Shown here one piece after another: positions 21,896 through 34,494 of a DNA stretch of 64,000 nt (positions within the stretch are counted from its first letter, which is position 1; every line of letters starts with the position of its first letter). The translations under genes and the position numbers were made by a program. Origin of the DNA: Heloderma charlesbogerti. Lineage: Eukaryota > Chordata > Lepidosauria > Squamata > Helodermatidae. The notes under the pieces were generated by a model. The model was not told the origin of the DNA. It saw nothing but the letters and a program-made list of their open reading frames with translations, and did no database searches. The DNA is taken from assembly GCA_026122225.1 (NCBI GenBank), contig JANEZZ010002695.1, positions 124,001 through 188,000 of the forward strand, read 5' to 3'.

Positions 21896-23306
21896 GTGCC
21901 TCCCCCTGTCGTGGAGTGGGCCTTGGCAGGCACCCAACATCAGCTACATCAGTTGGCACCAACTCTCCATGCCAATGTTAACCCAGTTTAACACTGATGC
22001 TGGAGTAGGTTTGACCCGCAGCTTGGCATCTTCCCACATGGCTTAGTGCTGTTCAGCATGAAAAGGAATGGTCCTTCAGGAGCTCCTGTTGCTAAGGAAA
22101 TGTTAACATGTCATAACATGTTAACATGTCATAAAATGTTAACATGATTAATTTTCTCTAGTGCAGTGCTAAGTATTATATGTGACACTTCAATTTAAAT
22201 GAAAATGGGTAACACACACAGAGAATGTACCAATGATGATACAGATTGATGCAGTGATGATATGGACCTGGAAGGTCTTGAGGTGTGTGCACAATATGGG
22301 AGAACCATTTGGGAGGGCATGTTAGACAATCCCCACTACCAGTTATATTTCTGGTTATGATGATGAGGTATACTTTTAAAAGTAACCTTAATAAGTGTTC
22401 TTAAAAACCATTGCTTTTTTGCAATTTAAATTGGAACAAATCCCAGAGAAGCCAGCCTTTGATTCCTTGCTGGCATTTCTGCCCTCCCTACTAATGCCTT
22501 TGCCATCCTCCCCAAACCTGAATTTGTGCCACAGTGTATGTAGGGCACACTCTACCAAACTTTCATAACTAAGAGCCAAGCTGGATGTAATGGTGTATTG
22601 TATCCACATATCTTCTCATTCACATATAAATTGTGTGCGGGAGGGGGAAGAAGACCCAAACTCACCTCCCTTCCCTTCTTACCTTGTTGCACCTTGTTGC
22701 TTTAAACAATCTCTTCACGGCATGAATCACTTCAAATCTGGGCTGGCAGAACATTGCTTAAAATAAAGGTGTGGCACTGGCACAGTAAGGTGAGATGATG
22801 GAGTCATTTTCTTCCTCTCACATACTATTTGCTGATAAAGAATAGACCCCCATCCCAAGTTTAAATGTGAATGAGGCAGTCACATAGAAAACTGTCCCAA
22901 TTATTCGGGAGGGAGATATGAAAAGTGCAAAAGAAAAGAAAAAAGGTCACTGCTATTTTGTGGGAAGGCAAAATTCATTGGAAAGGTGGCTTACCATTTT
23001 AAGCAGACACCACATATGACTATGTTGTTGTCCTGTCTTTTCACCAAGAAATGCTTTGCTACTGCTTCAAACAGTGGCAAAGCTGCAATCTGGAATCCAG
23101 CAGTATTGCAGCATCATATAGAATGGTCCAATTGGAAACAATGCAGCATCATAATAAAGTGCTGTTTCCAGGAGCATTCTTTGGGGGGTGGGGGTGGCCA
23201 TCCCACTATCGCTTCCACCCATCCTCCAAAAGGTATAGATTTTACTAGTTATCTGATCATTCATGGATTCTTTTTAATTATTATTTTTTCTTTGTCTTCA
23301 TTTGAT
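21896..23306. other. short LTR-element internal remnant, then unclassified DNA
   Basis: The first 20-100 bp are probably the 3' end of the LTR element's internal region (minus strand, polypurine tract at 21895-21910). An 18-bp unit containing GTTAACATGTCATAA is repeated about three times at 22099-22147. The remainder shows nothing I can identify. Confidence 0.35.
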
Positions 23307-23314
23307 GTTTGGGC

Positions 23315-23707
23315 TAGGGATGGCAGAGCAAATCGGCTGAGGGGTGGAGTTTGATGAGCTTTTGTCGGCTCTTCCCCCCACGTGGACTTTGACTTGTCTA
23401 TTTGCACAGATACAGATTTGTGCAATTTTAGGTTGCAATTTGCATAGTTTGTGAAAATCTTGGCCCCCATGTGCACAATTTGCACACATTTTGGCTGCAA
23501 TTTGTGCAAATCACAGTTGTAATTTGTGCAAATCTCTATTTGTGCAAGTCTCTATTTGCACAATTTAAAATGGACACACACACACACACGTTCCTGGATA
23601 TTGGGGAAAAAACCATGGTTCAGCACACAAATGTAAGCTGAATCAGGCGTGCCATGGAACTCCAGAGAGCCCCCAAAGGCTGGATTCCCTAGTGATGGAC
23701 ATCTCTA
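23315..23707. mobile_element. older AT-rich hAT-like element
   Basis: It starts TAGGGATGGCAGAGCAAAT and ends GATGGACATCTCTA. Flanks GTTTGGGC (23307-23314) and GTTTAGGT (23708-23715) agree at 6 of 8 positions. The interior is rich in TTTGTGCAAAT/ATTTGCACAA repeats of both orientations and a (CA)n at 23574-23589. The left end shares GGCAGAG with the B-end of the palindromic family. Confidence 0.7.
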
Positions 23708-23730
23708 GTTTAGGTATAGATTGCCTAACC

Positions 23731-23774
<44 letters not shown>
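23731..23774 (+). repeat. compound (CT)n(AT)n microsatellite
   Basis: About 10 CT units run directly into about 11 TA units. Confidence 0.95.
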
Positions 23775-24520
23775 CCTTGAACGAAGCCCTACACTTTTCT
23801 TCTCCATCCCCCAGAAGGTACTGTGCTAGGTTTGGAAACATGTCAGTTCAGCTTTTGGCTGCCTTGGCTGAAGTTTACAACACTGCCTTAGACATTTATT
23901 CTTCTACAAGCTGGGTAAATCATCAAGCGCTGAAATGTCTTGTTAAAAATGGAGCATGGTTTATTCTTGGAGCCAGAAGGGAAATGATGCATGATTTGGT
24001 TTTGCGAATTCCATCATTAATGGCTCTGTGGATCAAATCTACACAATTTTTTTTTAAAGAAAAGTCTTTGTGAAACTTACTCATTAAAACACATCTTAAT
24101 GAAGGAAATGAATGACTAGGTGTCTAACAGACTTTCAAAGGAGGAGAATTGCCACTCGGAGAAATACTGACCATGTGGGAGATCAACGCAGTGTACCGCA
24201 CAAAAAATGTAAGTCACACAATGGGCATAAAAGTGTTCTTGCTAGCTATTCAAAACACTCAGTGAATATAAAGAGACCCAGTGACTAGACCTCCAGGCTG
24301 TGCAGCAGATGAAATATCACAGCAATCTAATGATACCAGTTCCATCAGTCCCTTATTCCTGAGTTCTTGTATTTTAATTTGATGGCTATAAGGAACCCTC
24401 CCAACATCCCCAAACTGTTGGTTCAGTAAAATAAATGTATGACTGAACAAGAACAGTACAGGAACATTGTTGGTTCTATAAGGAGGTGAGTTAAGTGAAG
24501 TGCTTCATGGCAAGATGCAA
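23775..24520. other. unclassified interval
   Basis: No transposon end, array or convincing ORF. Confidence 0.4.
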
Positions 24521-24522
24521 GA

Positions 24523-24652
24523 AGAAGAAGAAGGAGAAGGAGAAGGAGAAGGAGGAGAAGAAGAAGAAGAAGGAGAAGGAGGAGAAGGAGAAGGAGAAGG
24601 AGAAGGAGGAGAAGGAGAAGGAGAAGGAGAAGGAGAAGGAGAAGAAGAATTG
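24523..24652 (+). repeat. long purine-only (GAA/GGA)n tract
   Basis: About 130 bp containing only A and G on the plus strand, alternating GAA and GGA trinucleotides in runs. Such mirror-symmetric homopurine tracts can form triplex DNA. All frames are open, giving artefactual E-, K- and G-rich ORFs. Confidence 0.97.
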
Positions 24653-25060
24653 CATTTTCTATACCACCCAGGGCCCCAGGGGGAACATATTGCTTCCATA
24701 TGAATCTTTCTGGGAGTTACTCTTATGGTCACCACTGACAGAGCTTCTGTTGTGAGAACAAGAAACAGGGCCCTGTGTGTTGTGGCACCCAGATTATGGA
24801 ATTACATCCTCAGATAACTGTCTTTCCTCCCCTCTCTTTGTCTGCTTTTAAGAGGAAACTTCCGACAGTCCTGATTCAGTGGACATTTTAGTTAAGGACT
24901 CCCAGATCAGTTATTTTATTACTTTCTGTCTGCTTTACATTGTTTTAATTATCAGCTCTTTTATTTTATTTTATTCTGTTTTAATTGTCATTGTTATATT
25001 GTTTTACTTTTGCTTGTGTCTAAGGCAGGATCCATGTAATAAATACATTCAGGCAGTTTC
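24653..25060 (+). mobile_element. diverged LINE (CR1-like) 3' region
   Basis: AGAATTGCATTTTCTATACC, TGTGGCACCCAGATTATGGAATTA, TTTAAGAGGAAACTTCCGACAG and the T-rich TTTTAATTGTCATTG stretch follow the order of a decayed CR1-type ORF end and 3'-UTR (compare the minus strand of 2531-2700). Weak evidence. Confidence 0.35.
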
Positions 25061-25167
25061 ACAGTTTCCAATACTTCATACTCTAGCCTAATTGATACAT
25101 TACCAGAATGCTATGGCTCCCTTCCATGCTATTCTATGGCATGGAATATATGGTGGGAAGAAGCATC

Positions 25168-25591
25168 TATGGATGTGCAAATCAGCAAAGTTCTTTGAAT
25201 CCCATTTCAAAGCTCAGCTCATTCTGACTTGAGTCTGTATCAGATTGCAAGCTTTGCTTTTTTCTTTTCACACAAAAATCCCTGTGTACTTTTGTGTGTA
25301 TTGTTCCAAAAGTACACACCAATTGTGCAGATCTTTGAAATGAACACATTCTTCTCCAATTGCTTAAAACATATGTGTGCATTTTCAAATGTGCATTTTT
25401 GTGTGCATTTTTCATGCACATTTTTCAAATGAATGCATGCTATCAAACAGATTTTTTTTTTCTTGTCGTTTTCGGCTCAAAAATGAATAGGCTTCAACCA
25501 CAGATTGTGTCTGAGTCTCTGTTTGGTCCAGAAGGTTAAAAAAAAAATCCTGATCAAAACTGAACTGAACTGAATTTCTCATATATCCCTA
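25168..25591. mobile_element. older AT-rich hAT-like element with perfect target duplication
   Basis: It starts TATGGATGTGCAAATC and ends CATATATCCCTA. The 8-mer GAAGCATC flanks it exactly at 25160-25167 and 25592-25599. The interior is made of TGTGCATTTT-type repeats, with CTGAACTGAACTGAAT near the right end. No ORF, so non-autonomous. Confidence 0.85.
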
Positions 25592-25749
25592 GAAGCATCG
25601 TGTAGAAAACCAACTGATGTGGAATTCTGTCCCACAAAAACATTGATCAACCCTGGGAGCCAGTGACACTGGCATGGGATGACATTTGTTCACCCTTGTT
25701 GCTATTTCCCCTCAGATGGTTACCAGAATGTCATGGAAATAAGGATACA

Positions 25750-26085
25750 TAGGGATGTCCATCGCTGTGGAATCCAGCCCTTTTGGGCTCGACAAACCCG
25801 CACTGAGCACCTGACTCAGCTTGCATTTTCAAGCCAAGCTGTGGGTTTGTTTGTTTTTTTGCCAAAATCTGGGAACTTAAAAGAAAAAGAAAAAAGTAAA
25901 TATAACTTTGCACAAATTGTGGGGTGCAATTTCTGTAATGTATGCAAATTTGGCTGCAATTTGCATAACTTATGCAGATCATACCTGAAATCTGCACACA
26001 TTTCTCAAATTACAGCTTAAAGTTGCATAAATTATGCAAATCGCATACACAACTTGTGCACATTTCTATTTATGTAAATAAATAA
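25750..26085. mobile_element. older hAT-like element, right end not found
   Basis: TAGGGATGTCCATCGCTGTGG begins an AT-rich body with the same TTTGTGCAAAT/TGCATAA repeats seen at 23315-23707. No CATCCCTA terminus is visible downstream. Confidence 0.5.
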
Positions 26086-26929
26086 TTAAGAAAGGGACAA
26101 TCCACAAGCTGGTCTAACTAGATGGAGATCAAGCCAGGCCAGCTCCTCGTGGGGAAATGAGTGGAAGTCGGGGGGGGGGGCTGAGCTGATGAAAGCTCAG
26201 CAACCTCTATCACCCAGGCAGATTTCTTCAACCTCCCTAAAGCAGCTCCCTAAACCAGCAGCTGTGACATTGTTACAGTGATGTATGAATCAGGTCTTCT
26301 TCCAGGATATCTGAGTGGTGTGCGTAGAAAAAGACAGGGACTTCTTCCATTTAGCCGAGGGTTATTCCATTTTGTCCTCATAACAATCATGTGATTGGGT
26401 TGGAACACAGTAACCTACCCAAGAGCATTGAATAAGTTAAGCAAGAATTTCAACCAGATCTTCTGGTCCATGTCCAGCAGTCTTTCCCCCATACCACAAT
26501 TAAAAATGAACTTCAAGTGTGTTGAGAATTCCATTCAACTTGGATGAAATGTCTTGTTAAAGATGGAACATGGTTTATGCATGTTGCATTAAATTATTTG
26601 GAGTAAGCATATTGCATTAATTTGGTATGATAGGTTTGAGATCTAAGCCTGTTTGAGATTCTGCATCTTTCATTATTCTGCATATTTACTGGATAAGGCA
26701 AATCCCTTCATGTGTACATGACTATGACATATCCATTAATTTAACCAACATTACTAATTAAATCACAGTTAATATATTTAAGTCAATCCTTACATGTGGA
26801 AGCCATAATAGTGTGTCTTTCTTTTCCCATGCTCTTCTGGTAACATAAGAACTCCCAGATCGTGTGAGGCCACTGACATGGTTATTTCCAACAGTGGTTG
26901 GAAGTAGCTGTGTCATTGTTTCCCATAGT
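26086..26929. other. unclassified interval with a possible old SINE
   Basis: At 26345-26510 the order TTTGTCCTCATAACAATC, ACCTACCCAAG, AAGAATTTCAACCAGATCTTCTGG, CCCCCATACCAC resembles a MIR-type SINE on the minus strand, strongly diverged. A poly-G of 10 lies at 26171-26180. Confidence 0.3.
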
Positions 26930-27080
26930 CTTTCTCGATTCTTATTTATTATCATTGGTTTTGTTTGTTTACTTGCAGCATTTTTACCCAGATTTTCAGC
27001 CAAAAAGTCTCCCAGAATGATTTATATCTGGTCAATAAAAACAAATCCCTGCCCAGTGGCTTACAATTTTAAAGACATAA
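26930..27080 (-). mobile_element. LINE 3' tail fragment
   Basis: The stretch from TTATTTATTATC through GATTTATATCTGGTCAATAAAAAC to GGCTTACAATTTTA reads on the minus strand like a LINE/CR1 3' end with an A/T-rich simple tail. Diverged. Confidence 0.35.
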
Positions 27081-28030
27081 TGGGGGGGGGGAATGGGGGG
27101 GAGGGAGGAAAACAAGCAAACTCAGTCAACAATTTCCCTGAATTCTTCACCTTAAATAGTACTTCTTATAATGGCTAGATGGCTAGATGGAATGGAAACT
27201 GTTCATGGAGGGCAAGTTCCAGATATAGCTGGTCTTTCAGCAGAGCCAATGGAATGACTCTGCTTCCCATCTCTCCCTCGGTTACAGCCTAATGGAATTA
27301 CTTCTTGAGATGCTTATATCACCCCTTTTTTCAACAGAGCTGAAGGTGGGTACATGGGATTCCCGGATGGTCTCACATCTAGGCACTGACTAACCCCAAA
27401 CCTACTTACCTTAAGCAAGTTGCTGCATCATGTACCCTCACGCCATACCCTTGGGACCTATCAGCATCATTATTCGATTGGTTTGGAAAGATGCCATGCT
27501 TCAGTGACTTTTATGCCACTGAGTTAGCTGAAGAACAGGCTTTTAGTTTTCCATCCTATACACACTTACCTGGGAGGAAGTACCATTGAACTAAATGGGA
27601 GTTAAGCCACATGCACAGGATTGTGCTGTTAGTATGTGTGGTAACTGTAACTGAGTGCCATAAATTACTGGAAATTAAGGCTTAGAGTGGCCTCCAAACT
27701 ATCTATTTCCCAGCTTCATTTCCACTATCCATTGTGTAAAGTTACTGACTTACTTATTACCCTGATACATGTATTGACAAAATGGCCATACTGGGATTAC
27801 TGGGATAAATTAAAATAATGAGCTAATGAAAGATATAAACTTAGTATGATGGCACATATATCGGACTCACATACCTCATAATTCCACATGAGTCGTAATT
27901 GTTTCAGGAATGGTTAAAGTCACTGTTATGTATGACAAGGAATCCTTGCTATGCCTTGGTGGCTTCACTTCTGTGTTCATATAGAGCTGTATGCAAATGG
28001 TCCCTTGAAATTCACCACCCAGCTTGTGGG
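27081..28030. other. unclassified interval
   Basis: No transposon end, array or convincing ORF recognised. Confidence 0.4.
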
Positions 28031-28035
28031 CAGGA

Positions 28036-28069
28036 AAAGAAGAAGAAGAAGAAGAAGAAGAAGAAGAAG

Positions 28070-28099
<30 letters not shown>
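28036..28099 (+). repeat. (GAA)n / (AAG)n microsatellite
   Basis: About 21 uninterrupted AAG units. GAA/TTC runs of this length can form triplex or sticky DNA. Confidence 0.97.
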
Positions 28100-28100
<1 letters not shown>

Positions 28101-28631
28101 CATTTGAGTAAATTTCTCATTGGTGACAGAATGGCAGGACCCATAATTTGTGATAACCCTAGCACAACTTCTTTCAATTTTGCTGCCACTGCAGGTGACA
28201 TCAGCACCAACAGCCATGACATCCTGCTATGATTTCATATCCTCCATGATGCTCTGGATCTATCATTGTCCCTGGGCATTATGGGAAGAATAGCAACTGC
28301 CACAAAATATGGACACAAATATTTGGACAAAAATTGTCTTCTTTTTCTATGGGAGATGGGCCTGTGGAAAAAGAAACAAGTCTGAAATGTTTTGAGGGGG
28401 GGAAGTATTCTAAGACATTTCAGCTCAGCTGTAGTTGATATATGTGTGGAATTAGCTTACAATGACAGGTCACTAGTACACTTCCTGTTTTCTCTCTGCA
28501 TCTTGAAAGGTCCAAGTCCACTGCTAGGAGTATCACTATGATGGAGAAATGTATCACATACAAGTTAGACATTATAGTAATCATCCATGGAACGTTAGGG
28601 ATGGTGGATACATTTACTGTATGTAGTGTGC
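28100..28631. other. unclassified interval
   Basis: Nothing I can support. Confidence 0.4.
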
Positions 28632-28639
28632 ATTGTAAA

Positions 28640-29111
28640 TAGGGATGTACGAAACGACTCACCTGTTTCATTTCGTGACATCCGGGGTGGGAGGCACGCC
28701 GTCCTCCCCCCAAAATCCTCTCTGGATGGCTCCACTCTACAGCGACTCCATGGAGCCACCGGCCAGGGCCGCCCGCAGCGACATCCGGCTGCTGCTGGGC
28801 TGCGCAGGGATGCAAATGGCGACCGCCATAGCCGCCGCCATTTGTGTCCCTTTTTTTTGCCGTGATAGGCTACGTAAATATTTATGTAGCCTATCACGGC
28901 CTCCACAGGGACGCGAATGGTGGCCAGCTGGCCGCAGATGCAGACGCCATTCACAAAGTAGCACGAACGGCACCAGGTAGGTGCTCTGTTTCGTGTGCCT
29001 TTTGCGGGGTAGTGGGGCAGGGGGGCTTCATTCCGCCATGGATTTCGGGTGGCCGAATGCACTGGCATTCAGCCTCACTGAGGTCTGTGGTGGAATTCTC
29101 CGCCATCCCTA
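28640..29111. mobile_element. hAT-type palindromic element, 472 bp short form
   Basis: A-end at left (TAGGGATGTACGAAACG), B-end at right (GAATTCTCCGCCATCCCTA). Flanks ATTGTAAA (28632-28639) and ATTGTAAT (29112-29119) are an 8-bp duplication with one mismatch. The core is reduced to one Y (about 28812-28843) and one perfect S (28860-28899), the smallest core of any bounded copy. Confidence 0.9.
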
Positions 29112-29149
29112 ATTGTAATGCTAACTTAGATCATTTTGCACTTTCTAAC

Positions 29150-29505
29150 CAATATGCTATCTGAAACACAGTTATTCTTTGAAATTCACAGTTCTCTGAA
29201 TTTTTCAGTGGAGGTCTCCAATCCAAAAATGTATATACAAATGTGTTAGTTAGGAAAAGTGCACACAACTGCACACATGAGTGAAAAGAACAAATATGCA
29301 TTATTTTATGAAAATTGCTCACAAGAAATTGTGTATTCGGCAAAATGCATGTATTAGACAAAATGCACACAAAAATGTGTACACATGTTTATGCAAACTT
29401 CAGTGGCTGAACATTTCTCATGGTTCAGGATGAACCAATCTTAAGACTGGAAAAATGAGAAACTAAGAGAAACCTAAATTGACAGATTCATCCTTCCCTA
29501 TGAAA
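29150..29505. mobile_element. older AT-rich hAT-like fragment
   Basis: GAAACACAGTTATTCTTTGAAAT, TTTTTCAGTGGAG, GGAAAAATGAGAAA and GACAGATTCATCCTTCCCTA follow the same order as 11960-12241, so this is a second copy of that family. Its left end is lost next to the 28640-29111 insertion. Confidence 0.6.
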
Positions 29506-30081
29506 CTATCAACAAAACAACATTATGTGGAGCCTTAAACCCAAGTCTGTATATCACAGGTTAGGTTTTTTACTCACCCCCCCCACACACACACATACAC
29601 ACTTCAGCAACATTTTATCTTGTTGTTTGTAAGATGTTTTTACTGTACCTTCAACACAGCTGGACCCATCTTTTAGAAGTGATTATGTGGCCTAACTTCT
29701 CTGTGGTGCATTTAGTAATTATGTGCTCAATACCCATAGTGATTCATGGGAGCAATTTCTGTAGCATGCTATGCACCTTGCTGAAAATTTACACCTCACT
29801 GTCATTTCAACAAAGTGTCAGTGATGGGTGAGTCTTTCCAGCTATGCACATGATGCTTTGTTAAATTAAATTTTGCTTTTCAGCATGAAGTTAATTGGCA
29901 TGTACTGACACTAAAGACCAATTATTAGCATAGTTCCTGTTGTGGTGTTAGTTTCTTATCAGGCTTCCAGAAAGTAACAGAATTTGCAATTAGTTTTGTA
30001 AATGGCATAGTCCATTTCCAAGCCTGATCAGTCAGAAACAAGAAAACAAATTAAGCAGAAAAAGCTACTAAATCACCCAGA

Positions 30082-30137
<56 letters not shown>

Positions 30138-30574
30138 ATAAGTGCAATATAACACTGCTGAGTTCTCTCGGTTTGACAGTAAGCGGCACTGTTGTGTAAA
30201 ACTACATCCTTGTTGTAGGTCGGTCATGTTGAATTAATATTCTAATCCAAAGGTGGGGAAATGAGACAGATAAGTGCCTCCATAACAGTGATAAACAATA
30301 ATAATGCACATGACCTCTTGTAGACCTACCCTTGGGGATGCTCAGACACTTGCCATTACTATAATTTGCTGACTAAGTGCCAACCTCATATTTTGAAGGG
30401 AGTTAATTTGTACTGTCATGTTAGGAATGCACATGTGAATGGAATCTTCAATCAGGTGCCATTGTGAAATGAATTGGAGTCCTGGTTTACATGACCCCAA
30501 TTGTCATTCTTGTTGCTGCTGCCACCTTTGTAGTAACTTCCACATCCTCCAGCTTACATATCTTCCACCCACAT
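29506..30574. other. unclassified interval with an (AT)n run
   Basis: Apart from the microsatellite at 30085-30129 nothing is recognised. Confidence 0.4.
30085..30129 (+). repeat. (AT)n microsatellite
   Basis: About 22 AT units, ending in TGTATGTATATA. Confidence 0.97.
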
Positions 30575-30916
30575 GAGTCCTATTCAGGTGTTCTGAACCT
30601 GAGTAGGGCAAACATGTGGGAAAGAGCACTCCAAGCCCTCTGTCTTGTTATGTTTGTCACCATGTACTCTTGAAGTGTGACTGTCTTAAGAGGAGAGCCT
30701 CCTGTATTTATGGAGGCTCTCCACAAAAGCCAGAACACAGATTCCCCAGCATTCTGACTCACATGGAGAGCCTCCATGGATACAGGAGACTCTTCTCTTC
30801 AGACTGCTGCCATCTATGAGTTGAGGGTGACAGATGTGACAAAGAAGAGGGGAGGGGCTGGAATGTGCCTTCTCACACATTTGTCCTATTCAGGTCCAGA
30901 ACACCTGAACAGGGCT
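30575..30916. repeat. long imperfect inverted repeat (foldback)
   Basis: The left arm begins TCCTATTCAGGTGTTCTG at about 30579. The reverse complement of the right arm (ending about 30916) begins CCTGTTCAGGTGTTCTGGACC. Arms of about 145 bp pair through CTCCTGTAT..ATGGAGGCTCTCC next to a spacer of roughly 35 bp. The arms are about 75 percent similar by eye. No terminal motif or target duplication was found, so whether it is a transposon is open. Confidence 0.75.
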
Positions 30917-33366
30917 ATGGAGTCAATGGTTATGTGCTGTGCTGGCAATGCCTGTCCCATGGGGAGGGGTGATTGTGGTGGTGTCATCATAAACACAGTT
31001 GCATGTGCTGTTCATGTACTAGGACACATAAAGAATCCTTGGATATTGCTCCACAACTCTAAGACCTACTTTCCTGTTGTGATACATCAAAGCCTAAACA
31101 TTGGGGAAGGGGGCTTACAAGCAATATGAGACAATCTTTTGGAGCAAACTTTTAAGGGTAGGGATTAAGCACACATGGATCATTTGAATTCAATTCAGCA
31201 TACACCATTTTGTGTTCCAACAGCACAATCCTATGCATGTGTACCAAGACATAAGTCCTACTGTATTCAATGGGGCTTACTCCCAGCTAAGTGTACATAG
31301 TATCACAGCCTCATGTCACAATTTGTGGAAACAGGTCAAGGAGAATCTGAGGTAGAGAAACTATAAAATTCAAAGAACTGCCAGGCTCATGCCAGCAGGG
31401 TGGAAACTGAGGGGAGGGGATTTTTTGTAATGTTCCCTTTGTTTTTGTTGGGGGGGAGAGCTTCCTTCCTGTCCTGATTTTACCTCCCATTGGTCCCAAT
31501 AGAGGGAAATAAGTACACTAACTCCAGGTCTGGTGTAGTTTTCCCTAGTCTGATAGCATGTTGGGGGAATGGGAGGGCATTCAATTTGGGTGTATCCAAA
31601 GCCTGCTTGATCTGCCCCTGGAACACTCCCAGAATGCACCCCCTTTTGTAATTACCATGATCAGAACACTGATAGTGAAGAGGCAAGGGTGGCAGAGGTC
31701 TGTATGCCCACAATGGCTAGGGTTGCAAGGGCAAAATCCCTTCTCTGTCTGCAGACCTCCCTCTTCACAGGTGGAGAGGGAAATGTGCTCTGTCTGCTAG
31801 TGTCCCTTGGATGCTCTTCCAAGAAGCACATCATTTCAACCTGTGTATTATTATCTAACTGATTTGATCAGGAAGTTGATTTAAGTGGCCCCACCAATTC
31901 ACCTGCTTTAGATTTGAAAACCTAGGGTCGCTTGGGACACCGATAAAACCTACATATAGGAGTATAGGAGTGGGTAGAGGAGTAGGCCTCACATATGCAT
32001 AGAAAAGGCTGAATGTGAGCCAGGTTTACCATTTTTTGCATTACAAATGTGTGCATGATTTATCCAATTTTCCTCTTTGGGCTGAGGGGTAGGAGGAAGA
32101 AGCAGAGAAATCTGATTGATCGCATTATGCACAATTGCATGTGTGAATGTCCTCTCTCTGCAATTTTCAATTTGCAGTATATATACAAAAGTGAAATCAT
32201 GACAGATGTACCCCGATCTGTTTCACTATTGACACATTTTGACTTGGTTTTCAATGCATTTAGTTGGGGTTTGAATGTGTTTAGTTGGTATTGCATAGAA
32301 AGATGCATACAAATGGAATAGAACTTAGTTTATGATTGTAAAACCTACCAACTCACATCTAAACAAGTTGTGGATTATGTCTCTATGGTGACAATGGTTT
32401 ACACTGCAATAAGAATATTTTTATTTCTTAGTCAAATGGGAGAATTCGGTCCTAGGCAAACTTGGAATAAATATTATGGCGGTGGGTGGCAGGGTAGGGG
32501 AGAGGCACCTCTAAGCCATGTCCATAGAACATTCTTGTGTTGTCCAGCAATGCACATTATTGGTTTCCTATCATTTTGCCAATACCTTCCTTTGCCAGTG
32601 AGTCAATAGTGCCAGTCATTCTTCAAACACATTTCTCAGACAGAACAGCATTGTAGGTTGGAGAGGAAAAGAGAAGAAAAAAGGATTCTGCCAGTGTGGC
32701 AGGCCAATCAATCAGAATGTTAATGATGGATCATGAAATACATTTGTTGACAAATAAAACATAGGGTGTTGTGCCAGCAGAACCAACTGTGCCTTTTGCT
32801 CTCTCCAAATGCCAGCTGTGAGACATTGCTTCCAACCTGGGATTTATGGATTGTAAGAGGATGATGTCTGCCCTGCCACAGACATCTGCTTTGCAGCAGG
32901 TGTGTTTTGCTAGCCATCATGTGTAACTCCAGAGGATGTGGATCCTATTTCATGTGTAATCCGTGTTAGTGTTCTACTCCTTTATGCTCCCTGGTGCAGT
33001 TGCTACTATTCATAGAGCAATCTGCTTCATAGAGTCCAGGAACTCACTCAGTTTTCTTTCTTTTCCCAAGAAGAGTAGACCCAGCGTGGTGGTACACTTT
33101 CATCACCAAGGGCCAGTACACATGATCAGCCTTGTGCTGATAGCCATTTTGTTAATCACACCTATGTCATGACTCATGCCCCTGCTTTGTCAAACAGTTC
33201 ACTGAGAGCTCTTATTTGTGGGGAAGGTGCCATGCAATGTCAGATGCGAGGCTACCATAGACACAATAGAGTTTCTGCCACAAACGTATGCGTTTGCCCC
33301 CCCCCCAGTAACTCATCAAACAGTTGATGGAAGCCACATCCAATGTATGAAACCAGATTCACAATA
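30917..33366. other. unclassified interval
   Basis: About 2.4 kb without recognisable repeats apart from AT-rich sequence at 31990-32330 that resembles other AT-rich hAT relics (CTGTTTCACTATTG, TGCATACAAATGG). No convincing ORF. Confidence 0.35.
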
Positions 33367-33495
33367 GCATCACTGATGCAATGAATATGAACTTGAGCAC
33401 GCTCCGGGAGAGAGCGGAGGACAGGAAGGCCTGGTGTGCTATGGTCCATGGGGTCCCGAAGAGTTGGACACAACTTAATGACTGAACAACAACAA
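33367..33495 (+). mobile_element. BovB LINE 3' end
   Basis: GCATCACTGATGCAATGAAT, GCTCCGGGAGAGAGCGGAGG, CAGGAAGGCCTGGTGTGCTA, TGGTCCATGGGGTC and GAGTTGGACACAACTTAATG, with the tail ACTGAACAACAACAAAA, match the 3' end of BovB/RTE LINEs. Strongly 5'-truncated. Confidence 0.88.
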
Positions 33496-34149
33496 AAGTT
33501 AATGGAGATGTCTGGTGAAAACATAAGCAGTGTGAGAAGTACCTGAGAATCTAGAGCAGGATACTCTGATTCAGAAGATGAAAAGCATGGATAGAGGTAT
33601 GAAAACATCCAAAGCTTGTGATATGTCCAAAGCAATGATGGAGCTAAAGTACACAGAGGCAAGGTTATGGTGCCTTAAAAAAAAAAAAAAGAAAACATAG
33701 AAAAGATCTGTAAGTAATGCACAGGAACGTTACAAAAGATAAAGATTAGGGTTGGCCAATCAGATGTTAAGCGTCGCGGCATGTCAGTGAACCACTTTGG
33801 GGCTTAGAGCATCCTTTCAGATCATGTCATTAACACCTTGGCCAAATGGACAAGTCTCTGGCTCTACACCAAGAAGAACAGAATTATATCTAGCCACCAG
33901 TGACTGAATATGTAATCCATGCAACTCTCTTAAAGGTTTTAATGTAATTCACTGCCAGGTCATCAGATACAGTTGATATAGCTTCAAAAAACTTCAAGGC
34001 CAGCCAGCCAGCCAACCAGCTAGTCCAATATATTTCTCTCTAAGCAGATATTCTTACTTATACAAGTGTTCTTGCATACCCATAACTATGGATAAATCTT
34101 TCTGTTTCTGGTACATGTTACTCTCACACATGTTCACACATAAGTCGGT
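33496..34149. other. unclassified interval
   Basis: Contains an A14 run at 33677-33690; nothing else recognised. Confidence 0.4.
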
Positions 34150-34470
34150 TCTGTCCTGTTCCCACATTAATCCAAGTTTAAAAAAAAAAATTCACAAAAG
34201 CCTGCATTTAAACACACATTTAAGTACATACTTATGAACATCTTTTATCTCAGAATATACCCTTCTAACTATATTTTATTTCTAAATCCACATTTGTGAT
34301 ATATTTTTAACCTTTTTTTAAAAGCTGAGAACTGTGTCAGAACATTTTGGGCAGAGTAAAGGCTGGTGAATAACTACATCCTAAACAACACATTAGTCCA
34401 GGAGATCTGGACCAGGTTAGTAAGTATCAGAATTTGCAAAGATCAAAATTCATCAAGCCCCCCTAATATT
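34150..34470. mobile_element. older AT-rich hAT-like fragment
   Basis: CACATTTAAGTACATA, GCTGAGAACTGTGTCAGAA and TATCAGAATTTGCAAAGATC follow the same order as the bounded copy at 38735-39080. The termini are not preserved. Confidence 0.45.
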
Positions 34471-34494
34471 TACATACCTCAGGTATATTTTCTC

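Noticed and set aside
24495..24755. Lys/Glu-rich ORF
   Set aside because: Product of the pure-purine trinucleotide tract, open in all frames.
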